Source of the DNA: Actinophytocola sp036402745
GTDB taxonomy: Bacteria > Actinomycetota > Actinomycetes > Mycobacteriales > Pseudonocardiaceae
Direction of reading: 5' to 3'
Assembly: GCF_036402745.1 (NCBI RefSeq)
Contig: NZ_DASWSJ010000111.1
Span: forward strand, 1 to 14,770
DNA length: 14,770 nt
In this document: one piece after another, positions 1 through 6,918 of the stretch
Layout: each line of letters opens with the position of its first letter
Numbering within the stretch: position 1 is the stretch's first letter
Translations under genes and position numbers: made by a program
The notes under the pieces: generated by a model
Told to the model about the DNA's origin: nothing
Database searches by the model: none
What the model saw: only the letters and a program-made list of their open reading frames with translations

Positions 1-179
1 GCCAGCAGGAGCAGGCCGACGAACAGGGCGGCGCCCGTGATGAGCCACCTCGGGTCGATCGTCGGGAGCCACAGGTTGCCGTCGGTGAGCACGTAGCTCG
101 ACACGAACAGCGCGGCCAGGCCCGTCAGCAGGGTGAAGAAGTCCGGCCACCGCCGGCCCTCGCGGGTCTTCTCAGCCAC
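1..179 (-). CDS. Small membrane protein, partial (C-terminus beyond window)
   Basis: The gene runs off the left edge; 59 N-terminal codons are visible. The product begins VAEKTREGRRWPDFF, followed by a hydrophobic stretch (about residues 14-31), a short polar loop around TDGNLWLPTIDPRW, and a second hydrophobic stretch (about 46-59). It is therefore probably a small polytopic membrane protein with a short basic cytoplasmic N-terminus. The GTG start overlaps the 3' end of the preceding PspC gene by 8 bases (GTGGCTGA), and a strong ribosome site, GGAGGTGA at 186-193, lies inside that gene. The two are almost certainly co-transcribed and translationally coupled. I do not recognise a family. Its position suggests an accessory role in the same membrane-stress module, which is inference from context only. 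Confidence 0.7.
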   Translation of the reverse strand, partial: MAEKTREGRRWPDFFTLLTGLAALFVSSYVLTDGNLWLPTIDPRWLITGAALFVGLLLL

Positions 180-1509
180 GGCGGCTCACCTCCACGCTTC
201 CCGTGCCGACGTCGACCGTCAGCTTGACATCCAGGCCGCCCGGGCCCTTGTCACTGCCCTCGTCGGTGAGCTCGACGAGGTCGTTGTTGGGCCCGGACTG
301 GTTGCGGCCCAGGCAGTCCACCGAACCTACGCCGGACACGCAACTCAGCTCGACGTTCGCGGTCCTCGGCAGCATCACGGTGACGTCGCCGAGTCCCAGG
401 TTGATCCGGGTGTCGACCTGGCCCGTCGCCGGGAGGGCGGTCAGGTCCAGCTGGATCGAGCCGACCGAGCGCTCGTAGTTGGGCAGCACCTGCTCGACCG
501 CGGTCGGCTTGACGTCGATGTCACCGACGCCGCGCCAGCCGTCGGGCGACACCGTGGTCATCCCGATGCCGACCACCGCCAGCGGCACGGCCAGGCCGAT
601 CAGCCCACGCCCACCCCGGACGAACGAGCCGACCACCATGCCGGCACCGAGGATGGCGAGCGTGATGCCGATGATGTGCTGCGGGCTGATCCAGCCGCCC
701 ATGCCCATCGAGAGCACGGCCGCGGCGATCAGCGCCACCCCCACCGTCAGCAGGCCGATCCGCGACTTGTGGCGGCGCGGCGCCGGTTCGTCCTCCTCCT
801 CCACGACGGGAGGGGTCGGGTCCGGCAGGTCCCACGCGAACGGCGCGGCACCCAGCGGGTCCCAGGCCGGCGGGGTGTCCCGTGGCGGGGGTTCGGGGGA
901 CGGCGACGGAATCGGCTCGCGGACCCGGGCGGACGCGGTCGGGGTCGCCATCGGCATGGTCGGCGCGACGTCCTGCAACGGCATGGTCGGCATGGCCGGC
1001 ATCGGCGGCGGCTGCTCCGGTGACGCGGCGGCGGCCGGCGGCTCGGTCGAGATCGGGTTGAGGTGGCCGCGGTTGCGGTGCAGCAGGTACAGGGCCGCGA
1101 CGATCACCACCACGCTCAGGAACCCCGGGAAGCCCGGGAACAGCCCGCCGAAGAACCAGCCGAACATCGGGATCAGCGCCAGGCCCAGCAGCACGGTGAA
1201 CCCACTCGACGTGCTACTGCGGCCACGCCCCATCAGCGACTCGACCGGCGAGACCTCGTCGTCCTGCTCGGGCAGGAAGAGCCAGCCCAGCACGTAGGCG
1301 ATGACGCCCGCGCCGCCGTAGATGGCCGCGACGACGAAGCCGACCCGCACGAGCGTCGGGTCGATCCGATAGCGGTTGGCGATGCCGGCGGCCACGCCGG
1401 CGATCTTTCGGCCACGCCGCGGCCGTCTCGGCCGCGTCGCCCAGAAGTCCTTGACGGTGTCCTCGACGCCGGCCATGCCGGCGTTCGGCGATCCCTGTGT
1501 CCCACTCAC
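172..1509 (-). CDS. PspC-domain membrane protein with C-terminal ToastRack/LiaF-like domain
   Basis: The 445-residue product has an N-terminal PspC domain (about residues 33-82, with the typical GRKIAGVAAGIANRYRIDP start and a hydrophobic GGAGVIAYVLGWLFLP helix). Two more hydrophobic segments follow (about 105-125 and 131-144), then a Pro-rich linker (155-245), three more membrane segments (about 250-268, 276-297, 302-320), and a C-terminal beta-rich domain (326-443) with VGSIQLDLTALP and LGLGDVTVMLP repeats, typical of ToastRack/LiaF C-terminal domains. In Firmicutes such proteins work with LiaRS-type two-component systems in cell-envelope stress, and a PspC histidine kinase/LuxR regulator pair diverges from this gene here. 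GTG at 1509 (VSGTQGS) was chosen because it puts the start just before the PspC region; an in-frame ATG at 1521 is the alternative. Two cysteines (C390, C399) flank a GVGSVD loop and could form a disulfide. Confidence 0.85.
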   Translation of the reverse strand: MSGTQGSPNAGMAGVEDTVKDFWATRPRRPRRGRKIAGVAAGIANRYRIDPTLVRVGFVVAAIYGGAGVIAYVLGWLFLPEQDDEVSPVESLMGRGRSSTSSGFTVLLGLALIPMFGWFFGGLFPGFPGFLSVVVIVAALYLLHRNRGHLNPISTEPPAAAASPEQPPPMPAMPTMPLQDVAPTMPMATPTASARVREPIPSPSPEPPPRDTPPAWDPLGAAPFAWDLPDPTPPVVEEEDEPAPRRHKSRIGLLTVGVALIAAAVLSMGMGGWISPQHIIGITLAILGAGMVVGSFVRGGRGLIGLAVPLAVVGIGMTTVSPDGWRGVGDIDVKPTAVEQVLPNYERSVGSIQLDLTALPATGQVDTRINLGLGDVTVMLPRTANVELSCVSGVGSVDCLGRNQSGPNNDLVELTDEGSDKGPGGLDVKLTVDVGTGSVEVSRRG

Positions 1510-1542
1510 GGTGACGAGCATGCTTCCCCGCGGCGCCCGGCA

Positions 1543-1563
1543 CATCGGGGACCACCCCTGATG
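1543..1563. promoter_or_regulatory. Inverted repeat, candidate operator between divergent PspC genes
   Basis: The arms CATCGGGG (1543-1550) and CCCCTGATG (1555-1563) form a dyad with seven of eight outer positions paired. A further CCCCGATG lies at 1609-1616, so the CATCRGGG word occurs three times in the 139-bp divergent spacer, the outer minus-strand copies about 53 bp apart. This is a plausible binding site for the response regulator encoded at 2992, acting on both promoters. The binding protein is inference. Confidence 0.4.
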
Positions 1564-1576
1564 TTGACCCCGAGGC

Positions 1577-1600
1577 GAACCCGGCGACCACCACTGTTCC
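1577..1600 (-). promoter_or_regulatory. Candidate ECF-sigma promoter for the PspC gene
   Basis: On the minus strand GGAAC (1596-1600) is followed after 15 bases by GTTC (1577-1580). This resembles the GGAAC-N15/16-GTT layout used by actinobacterial SigE/SigH-class factors and would place transcription upstream of the start at 1509. The elements are short, so chance is possible. Confidence 0.25.
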
Positions 1601-1648
1601 GGGTATTTCCCCGATGAAGGAGCATGCTGACCGTGTGACGATGGTGGG

Positions 1649-2935
1649 GTGGCAGCACAGGTGGTGATGACCGCGGAGAACAAGCGCGACGTCGAGCGAA
1701 CGGCCTCGACCGCGCCCGTGCCGGCCGACGACGTGGTCAAGATGCGTCGCCGGCGGTACGGCCGTGCCGTGGCCGGGGTCGCCGGCGGCGTCGCCGACCA
1801 CCTCGGCATCAGCGTGCTGTGGGTGCGGATGGCGTTCGCGCTGCTCGCCGCGCTCGGCGGGGCCGGGGTGCTCGCGTACGGGCTGCTGTGGGTGTTCGTG
1901 CCGCAGCAGCGGCCGGAGGAGCGGCCCACCGAGGTCTCCCGCAGGGAACGCCAGCAGGCCCGCGGCATGCTCGCGCTGGGCATCGGCCTGGCCATCGGCG
2001 CCGGCACGCTGTCCGGCACGCTCAACGGCTGGGTCGCCGGCGGCCTGGGTGTCACGCTCGTCGGTATCGCCCTGGTGTGGCGGGAGGCCGACGACTCGCA
2101 GCGGCGCCGCGCCCGCTCGGTGGTGCTCGGGCAGGGCGGGCGCACCGCGCTGGTCCGGGTGCTGTCCGGGGCCGCGCTGGTGATCACCGGCATCGTCGTG
2201 TTCCTCATCCGCAGCGTCAACCTCGACCAGATGCAGTTCGCGCTGCTGTCGGTGCTGGCCACGCTCATCGGGGTGGCGGTGCTGACCGTGCCGTTCTGGC
2301 TGCGCCTGGTCCGCGACCTGGGCGAGGAGCGCACGGCCCGCATCCGCACCGAGGAGCGCGCGGAGATCGCCGCGCACCTGCACGACTCGGTGCTCCAGAC
2401 GCTCGCACTCATCCAGAAGCAGTCCGAGGCGCCGCGCGAGGTGCTGCGGCTGGCGCGCGGGCAGGAGCGGCAGCTGCGGGGCTGGCTGTACGGGCCGGCG
2501 GGGTACGGCCCCGGCCGGTCGGAGGACGGCGACGACCGTATGACGTTCGCCGAGGCGGTCGCGCAGTCCTGCGGCGAGGTCGAGGACACGTTCGCGATCC
2601 AGGTCCAGCAGGTCGTCGTCGGCGACTGCGAGCTCGACGAGCGGCTCACCGGGCTGGTGTTCGCGGCCCGCGAGGCGGTGGTCAACGCGGCCAAGCACGC
2701 GGAGGTCTCCGAGGTCAGCGTGTACGCGGAGGTGGAGCCCGAGCGGGTCACCATCTTCGTCCGCGACCGGGGCAAGGGCTTCGACGTCCGGGCGGTTCCG
2801 GCCGACCGGCATGGCCTTGCGGACTCCATCCGGGGCAGGATGGAGCGCAACGGCGGTGAGCTGCGGCTGCGCACGGCGCCCGGGGAGGGCACCGAGGTGC
2901 AGCTGCAGATGCCGCGGGAGACCGTCAGCTCGTAG
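1649..2935 (+). CDS. PspC-domain sensor histidine kinase (HisKA_3/LiaS-like)
   Basis: The 428-residue product has an N-terminal PspC domain (about 33-88: RRRRYGRAVAGVAGGVADHLG, then the hydrophobic GGAGVLAYGLLWVFVP) and further hydrophobic segments near 107-143, 170-196 and 199-217. A HisKA_3 dimerisation helix carries the phosphoacceptor in AAHLHDSVLQ (H245, with the DxxxQ phosphatase motif D246/Q250). The HATPase domain shows an N box (N346 in REAVVNAAKH) and a G box (DRGKGFD, D373). PspC thus serves as the sensory or membrane module of the kinase itself. The partner regulator starts 57 bases downstream. GTG 1649 is kept as start; ATG at 1667 (MTAENKRD), preceded by AGGTGG, is a good alternative. 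Signal and targets are unknown; by analogy with LiaS/VraS, envelope stress is likely. Confidence 0.9.
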   Translation: MAAQVVMTAENKRDVERTASTAPVPADDVVKMRRRRYGRAVAGVAGGVADHLGISVLWVRMAFALLAALGGAGVLAYGLLWVFVPQQRPEERPTEVSRRERQQARGMLALGIGLAIGAGTLSGTLNGWVAGGLGVTLVGIALVWREADDSQRRRARSVVLGQGGRTALVRVLSGAALVITGIVVFLIRSVNLDQMQFALLSVLATLIGVAVLTVPFWLRLVRDLGEERTARIRTEERAEIAAHLHDSVLQTLALIQKQSEAPREVLRLARGQERQLRGWLYGPAGYGPGRSEDGDDRMTFAEAVAQSCGEVEDTFAIQVQQVVVGDCELDERLTGLVFAAREAVVNAAKHAEVSEVSVYAEVEPERVTIFVRDRGKGFDVRAVPADRHGLADSIRGRMERNGGELRLRTAPGEGTEVQLQMPRETVSS

Positions 2936-2975
2936 CTCTGCCCGTAGTTCCGCTCGTAGTTCTGCTCGTAGGCCT
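2928..2975 (+). repeat. Four tandem 12-bp units spanning the kinase stop codon
   Basis: Units are gctcgtagctct, gcccgtagttcc, gctcgtagttct and gctcgtaggcct (2928-2939, 2940-2951, 2952-2963, 2964-2975). Because 12 is a multiple of three, every unit carries a TAG in the same frame as the kinase stop at 2933-2935, giving four in-frame stops in a row. The array fills the gap up to the ribosome site of the regulator gene. Confidence 0.85.
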
Positions 2976-2991
2976 CGTGGAGGAGATTGCC

Positions 2992-3669
2992 GTGACCGCA
3001 GCCAGCGAAGGCGGGAAGCGCCCGGTCCGGGTGTTCCTCGTGGACGACCACGGCCTGTTCAGGGCCGGCGTGCGCGCCGAGCTGGACTCGATCACCGACG
3101 ACGTCGAGGTGGTGGGCGAGGCGGGCACGGTCGGCGAGGCGGTCGCCGGCATCGGCCACCGCAAGCCCGACGTGGTGCTGCTCGACGTGCACATGCCCGA
3201 CGGCGGCGGGGCCGAGGTCCTGCGCCGGGTGCGGGCGGACAACACGGAGGTCGTGTTCCTGGCGCTGTCGGTGTCCGACGCGGCGGAGGACGTGATCGCC
3301 GTGATCCGGGCCGGCGCGCGGGGCTACGTCACGAAGACGATCTCGAGCCACGAGCTGGTGCGCGCGGTCGTGCGGGTCTCCGAGGGCGACGCGGTCTTCT
3401 CGCCGCGGCTGGCGGGTTTCGTGCTGGACGCGTTCGCCGACCGGCCGGGTGCCGCGCCGATCTCCGACCCCGAGCTGGACCTGCTGACCCCGCGCGAGCG
3501 CGACGTCCTGCGGCTGCTCGCGCGCGGGTACGCCTACAAGGAGATCGCGGCGGAGCTGTTCATCTCGGTGAAGACGGTGGAGACACACGTGTCGAGCGTG
3601 CTGCGCAAGACCCAGCTGTCGAACCGGTACGAGCTGTCCCGCTGGGCCTCGGACCGCCGGCTGGTCTAG
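2992..3669 (+). CDS. NarL/LuxR-family response regulator, partner of the PspC kinase
   Basis: The 225-residue product has a receiver domain (about 12-128) with acidic pair D18/D19 (FLVDDHG), phosphoacceptor D65 (VVLLDVHMPDGGG), switch residue S93 and conserved K115 (GYVTKTIS). A LuxR-type helix-turn-helix follows (about 162-220: LTPRERDVLRLLARGYAYKEIAAELFISVKTVETHV, written here only to mark the motif order LTPRERDVL, KEIA, SVKTVETHV). GTG at 2992 is chosen because GGAGGAG (2978-2984) sits seven bases ahead of it; the longer GTG at 2977 would overlap that ribosome site. It follows the PspC histidine kinase in one operon. Candidate operators are the CATCRGGG dyads at 1543-1616. It converges on the Ser/Thr kinase gene with only 17 bases between the stop codons and no clear terminator. 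Confidence 0.93.
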   Translation: MTAASEGGKRPVRVFLVDDHGLFRAGVRAELDSITDDVEVVGEAGTVGEAVAGIGHRKPDVVLLDVHMPDGGGAEVLRRVRADNTEVVFLALSVSDAAEDVIAVIRAGARGYVTKTISSHELVRAVVRVSEGDAVFSPRLAGFVLDAFADRPGAAPISDPELDLLTPRERDVLRLLARGYAYKEIAAELFISVKTVETHVSSVLRKTQLSNRYELSRWASDRRLV

Positions 3670-3686
3670 GACGGCGGCGCCGAGCG

Positions 3687-5297
3687 CTAGTTGTCGCCGT
3701 TGTTCTGGTTGCCGCTGCCGACCTGGACGAAGTTGTCGATCATGAGCTTGCCGTCGCGCTGGATGACGGCGAAGGACGTGGCCTCGGTGGCCTCCGCGCC
3801 CTCCTTGTTCACGTAGCGCAGCGTGGCCACCACCCGGTTGCCCGCGGACTGGGTGTCGAGCACCTCGACCGACGCGATCGTGTCCCAGAAGCGCTGGTAG
3901 CTGCGCTTGCTCTTCGACTTGGCCTGGGCCCGCTTCGTCAGCACCTCCCACGCCTGGCCGGTGTTGCCCGGCAGCAGGGCGTAGTAGTCGCGCACCGCCT
4001 GCTGGTAGTCCGCCCCGGTCGGCCGCGACAGTGTGGTCGTCGTCGTGGTGGTGGTCTCCGACGTGGTCTGTGCGGGCAGCGGCTGTTGCTGCTGGGTCGT
4101 CGGGGTCTGCTGTGCCTGGCCGTTGTTGCGGTCCCGGCCGGCGGACAACAGGCTGGCCACCAGGATCCCCACCAGCATCGCGGCGACGATGGCCAGCACG
4201 GTGAGCACGATCGACCGCGCCCGGCTGCCGCCACCGGACCGGCGGGCGGCCGGCAGCGGGCCGGACGGGACCGGCTCCCGCAGCAGCGGACCGGACGGCG
4301 TCGGCTCGGAGAACGGGTGCACGTCCAGCCGGGTCTGGTCCTGCTTGGCCCAGTGCGGCGGCTGACTCGGCCGTGGCGGCGTGGGCGGACCCAGCGGCAT
4401 CTGCTGCGGCGGGGGCGGCAGCCGGTTGCTGGCGATCCGGTCGGTCGGCGCGCCCGCCGCCCCGATGAACCCCGGCTTGCCGTCGGCCACCGCCGCGAGC
4501 GTGTCCCGCGCGGTGGTGAGCGACGGCCGCTCCGCCGGGTCGACCCGCAGCAGCTGGTTCAGCAGCGCCGTGAGCGGCCCCGCGTGCCGCGGCGGGGAGA
4601 TGTTGCCCGCCGCCACCGCGTACAGCAGCGCCAGCGTGTTCTCGCTGAGCCCGAACGGCGAGTGGCCCTCGATGGCCGTGTACAGCGTCGAGCCGAGGGA
4701 GAACACGTCCGCCGCGGGCGTCGGGTTCTCGCCCTTGGCGACCTCGGGCGCGAGGTAGGCGGGCGTGCCGGCGAGCATCCCGGTGGCGGTGACCGTGACG
4801 TCGCCCGTCGCGCGGGAGATGCCGAAGTCGGTGATCTTGACCGTGCCGTCGTCGGCGAGCAGCACGTTGGCCGGCTTGATGTCGCGGTGCACGATGCCCG
4901 CGGCGTGCGCGGCCACGAGCGCCGCGGCCACCTGCGTGCCGATCCCGGCGGCCTCCTGCGGCGACAGCGTGCCGCGCTCGGACAGGACCGTGGCCAGGCT
5001 CTTCGACGGCAGGTACTCCATGATCAGCCATGGGTCGCCGTCGTGTTCGGCCACGTCGTAGACGGTGATCGCATTGGGATGCGCGAGCCGGGCGGCGATG
5101 CGCCCCTCCCGCATACATCTTCGCCGCGACTCCTCGGCCTGCGCCTCGCTGAGCCCGGGCTGCAACAGCATCTGCTTGACGGCGACGGTCCGGTGCAGGC
5201 GCTCGTCGTGCGCCTGCCAGACGATCCCCATGGCGCCGCTGCCGATCCGCGTCCCGAGCCGGTAGCGCCCGCCGACCAGGCCACCCTCAGCCGTCAC
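3687..5297 (-). CDS. Transmembrane Ser/Thr protein kinase with extracellular tail domain (kinase B)
   Basis: The 536-residue product is a Hanks-type kinase: glycine loop GSGAMG (19-24), K41 in VAVK, E64, HRDIKPAN (137-144, catalytic D139), DFG (157-159), and an activation segment with T168/T170/T172 before GTPAYLAPE. A Pro-rich juxtamembrane linker (about 290-350), one transmembrane helix (363-385) and a Thr-rich stalk with eight consecutive Thr (415-422) follow. The extracellular domain (about 429-527) is predicted alpha+beta and has no PASTA repeats. GTG 5297 is preferred over ATG 5303 because VTAEGGLVGGRYRL then aligns residue for residue with MTDEGRLVAGRYRL of the upstream kinase, and GGGGG lies at suitable distance. 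It follows that kinase by 34 bases, so an operon is likely. Its tail resembles those of the proteins at 6919 and 8064. Ligand and substrates are unknown. Confidence 0.93.
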   Translation of the reverse strand: MTAEGGLVGGRYRLGTRIGSGAMGIVWQAHDERLHRTVAVKQMLLQPGLSEAQAEESRRRCMREGRIAARLAHPNAITVYDVAEHDGDPWLIMEYLPSKSLATVLSERGTLSPQEAAGIGTQVAAALVAAHAAGIVHRDIKPANVLLADDGTVKITDFGISRATGDVTVTATGMLAGTPAYLAPEVAKGENPTPAADVFSLGSTLYTAIEGHSPFGLSENTLALLYAVAAGNISPPRHAGPLTALLNQLLRVDPAERPSLTTARDTLAAVADGKPGFIGAAGAPTDRIASNRLPPPPQQMPLGPPTPPRPSQPPHWAKQDQTRLDVHPFSEPTPSGPLLREPVPSGPLPAARRSGGGSRARSIVLTVLAIVAAMLVGILVASLLSAGRDRNNGQAQQTPTTQQQQPLPAQTTSETTTTTTTTLSRPTGADYQQAVRDYYALLPGNTGQAWEVLTKRAQAKSKSKRSYQRFWDTIASVEVLDTQSAGNRVVATLRYVNKEGAEATEATSFAVIQRDGKLMIDNFVQVGSGNQNNGDN

Positions 5298-5331
5298 GAC
5301 CATCCCCCAAGCCCTCGATCCCCGTCACAAG

Positions 5332-6693
5332 TCAATTCGTGGCCCCCGTAGGTGGCGGGATCGTCGTCGTGGTGGTCGTCGTCGTGGTAGTGGTCGTGGT
5401 GGTCGTCGTGGTGGTGGTGGTCGTGGTGGTAGGACTCGGCGTGGTCGTGGTGGTCGGCTCCGGGGTGGTCGTGGTCGTCTCGTCCACGGAGGCCTGCGTG
5501 GTGGGGTCGGTGGTCGTCGAGGACGTCGGGGCCACCACCTGGCTGTTGGGCGCCTCGTTGACCGGGTTGGTGTCGGTGTTCCGCGGCGGCGCGGTGTCCC
5601 GGCCGGAGAGCAGCCACGCACCCGCGGCGATCAGCGCCACCAGCACGATGCCGGCGAACACCAGCGGCTTGCGTGAGCGGGAGGACTGCGGCGGCGCGGC
5701 GGGCACCGGCCGCACCGAGCGCGTCCGGTCGCCGGCGCCGACCAGCTGGGTGGTCTCGTCGCCGTAGTCGTTGTAGTCGCCGTAGTCGTCGTAGCCGCTG
5801 ACCATCCGGGTGGCGTCGTCCGACGGCGGCATCACGGGCAGCACCCGGGGCATCGACGGCATGGACGGGACCTCACCCGCGGCCACGGCGGCCAGCAGGT
5901 CCCGGGTGCGCGAGGTGGACGGCCGGCGCTCCGGCTCGGCGGCCAGCAGCCACGTGAGCACGCCGGTGAGCGGCCCGGACTGCAGCGGCGGGTTGATGCG
6001 GCCGGCGGCCACCGCGTGCAGCAGCTGCAGGGTGTTCTCGGTGAGCCCGAACGGCGGCTCGCCCTCGACCGCCGCGTACAGCGTGGAGCCCAGCGAGAAG
6101 ACGTCCGAGGCCGGCGTCGGCTCCTGGCCGATGGCCGCCTCGGGCGCGAGGTAGGCGGGGGTGCCGGCGATCATGCCGGTCTTGGTGACCGTGACGTCGT
6201 CGGTGGCGCGGGAGATGCCGAAGTCGGTGATCTTCACCGAGCCGTCGTCGCCCAGCAGGATGTTGCCCGGCTTGACGTCGCGGTGGACGATGCCGGCCGC
6301 GTGCGCGGCGGCCAGCGCGGCCGCGGACTGGGCGCCGATCCGGGCCACCTCGCGGGCCGGCAGCGGACCGCGCTCGGCCATCACCATGGCGAGACTCTTG
6401 GACGGCAGGTACTCCATGATCAGGCAGGGCACGCCGTCCTCGTCCACCACGTCGAACACCGCGATGGCGTTCGGGTGGTGGAGCTTGGCGGCGATCCGGC
6501 CCTCACGCATGCATCGCGCGACGGCCTCGGCCTGCTCGTCCGGAGGAAGGCCCGGTTGCAGCAGGAGTCTCTTCACGGCGACCGTGCGGTTCAGCCGTTC
6601 GTCGTGCGCCTGCCAGACCACGCCCATCGCACCGGTGCCGATGCGGTGAACCAGTCGGTAGCGCCCGGCCACCAGGCGACCCTCATCGGTCAT
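5332..6693 (-). CDS. Transmembrane Ser/Thr protein kinase lacking the tail domain (kinase A)
   Basis: The 453-residue product is about 70% identical, without gaps, to the downstream kinase over the first 270 residues (190/270 counted by eye). Catalytic elements are intact: GTGAMG (19-24), K41, E64, HRDVKPGN with D139, DFG (157-159), activation-loop T168/T170/T172. The linker holds a Tyr/Asp-rich stretch (YDDYGDYNDYGDE, 301-313). One transmembrane helix spans about 343-363. The outside part is only a Thr/Pro stalk ending in 23 consecutive Thr (422-444) and IPPPTGATN. The sister kinase continues from the equivalent PTGA into an ectodomain; this one stops there. ATG 6693 has GGGAGGG about ten bases upstream. 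It leads a probable two-kinase operon. It could be a constitutive partner or a heterodimer subunit for the downstream kinase; that is inference. Confidence 0.93.
   Translation of the reverse strand: MTDEGRLVAGRYRLVHRIGTGAMGVVWQAHDERLNRTVAVKRLLLQPGLPPDEQAEAVARCMREGRIAAKLHHPNAIAVFDVVDEDGVPCLIMEYLPSKSLAMVMAERGPLPAREVARIGAQSAAALAAAHAAGIVHRDVKPGNILLGDDGSVKITDFGISRATDDVTVTKTGMIAGTPAYLAPEAAIGQEPTPASDVFSLGSTLYAAVEGEPPFGLTENTLQLLHAVAAGRINPPLQSGPLTGVLTWLLAAEPERRPSTSRTRDLLAAVAAGEVPSMPSMPRVLPVMPPSDDATRMVSGYDDYGDYNDYGDETTQLVGAGDRTRSVRPVPAAPPQSSRSRKPLVFAGIVLVALIAAGAWLLSGRDTAPPRNTDTNPVNEAPNSQVVAPTSSTTTDPTTQASVDETTTTTPEPTTTTTPSPTTTTTTTTTTTTTTTTTTTTTTTIPPPTGATN
5362..5430 (-). repeat. Run of 23 Thr codons in the kinase A stalk
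   Basis: Twenty-three consecutive ACG/ACC/ACT codons encode the end of the kinase A extracellular stalk. Codon choice is mixed, so it is not a pure microsatellite, but the low complexity makes it prone to recombination with the similar, shorter Thr run of kinase B (around 4026-4050). The opposite strand reads as a spurious poly-Val frame. Confidence 0.9.
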
Positions 6694-6848
6694 CGCGCCT
6701 AGTCCCTCCCTGCGTGCGGGCCATCGCTCATGCCGACTCCGAGAGCGTGGGGATACCTGAACCGTCCGGCACAGAAACCTCCCGGGCTGGCGCGGGCGTG
6801 TTCATCGCCACACGAACAGCGGATGGCCCACGTACGCCGACCGACACC

Positions 6849-6877
6849 AGGCTAGGCGTTCACTCTGTGCACACGAA
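6849..6877 (-). promoter_or_regulatory. Weak candidate promoter for the two-kinase operon
   Basis: On the minus strand TAGCCT (6849-6854) fits the actinobacterial TANNNT -10 box, with a poor -35 (TTCGTG, 6872-6877) 17 bases upstream. It would give a leader of about 150 nt to the kinase A start. The 225-bp spacer 6694-6918 holds no credible gene; a short GGCTC-AG-GAGCC dyad at 6900-6911 lies just past the stop of the upstream gene. Confidence 0.25.
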
Positions 6878-6918
6878 TGCGGACCGCACCGTGTACGACG
6901 GCTCAGGAGCCTAGTAGA

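Noticed and set aside
1522..5118. Very long minus-strand open frame extending upstream of the PspC gene
   Set aside because: It runs antisense through the histidine kinase and regulator and out of frame through the kinase B gene; its composition is Arg/Ala/Ser-rich shadow. Only the part from 1509 down is a real gene.
5339..5767. Plus-strand frame encoding a long poly-Val stretch
   Set aside because: It is the reverse of the Thr-codon stalk of kinase A and has no start-site or domain support.
6714..6914. Plus-strand 66-codon frame in the spacer upstream of kinase A
   Set aside because: Third-position composition is mixed, there is no ribosome site and no recognisable protein pattern.
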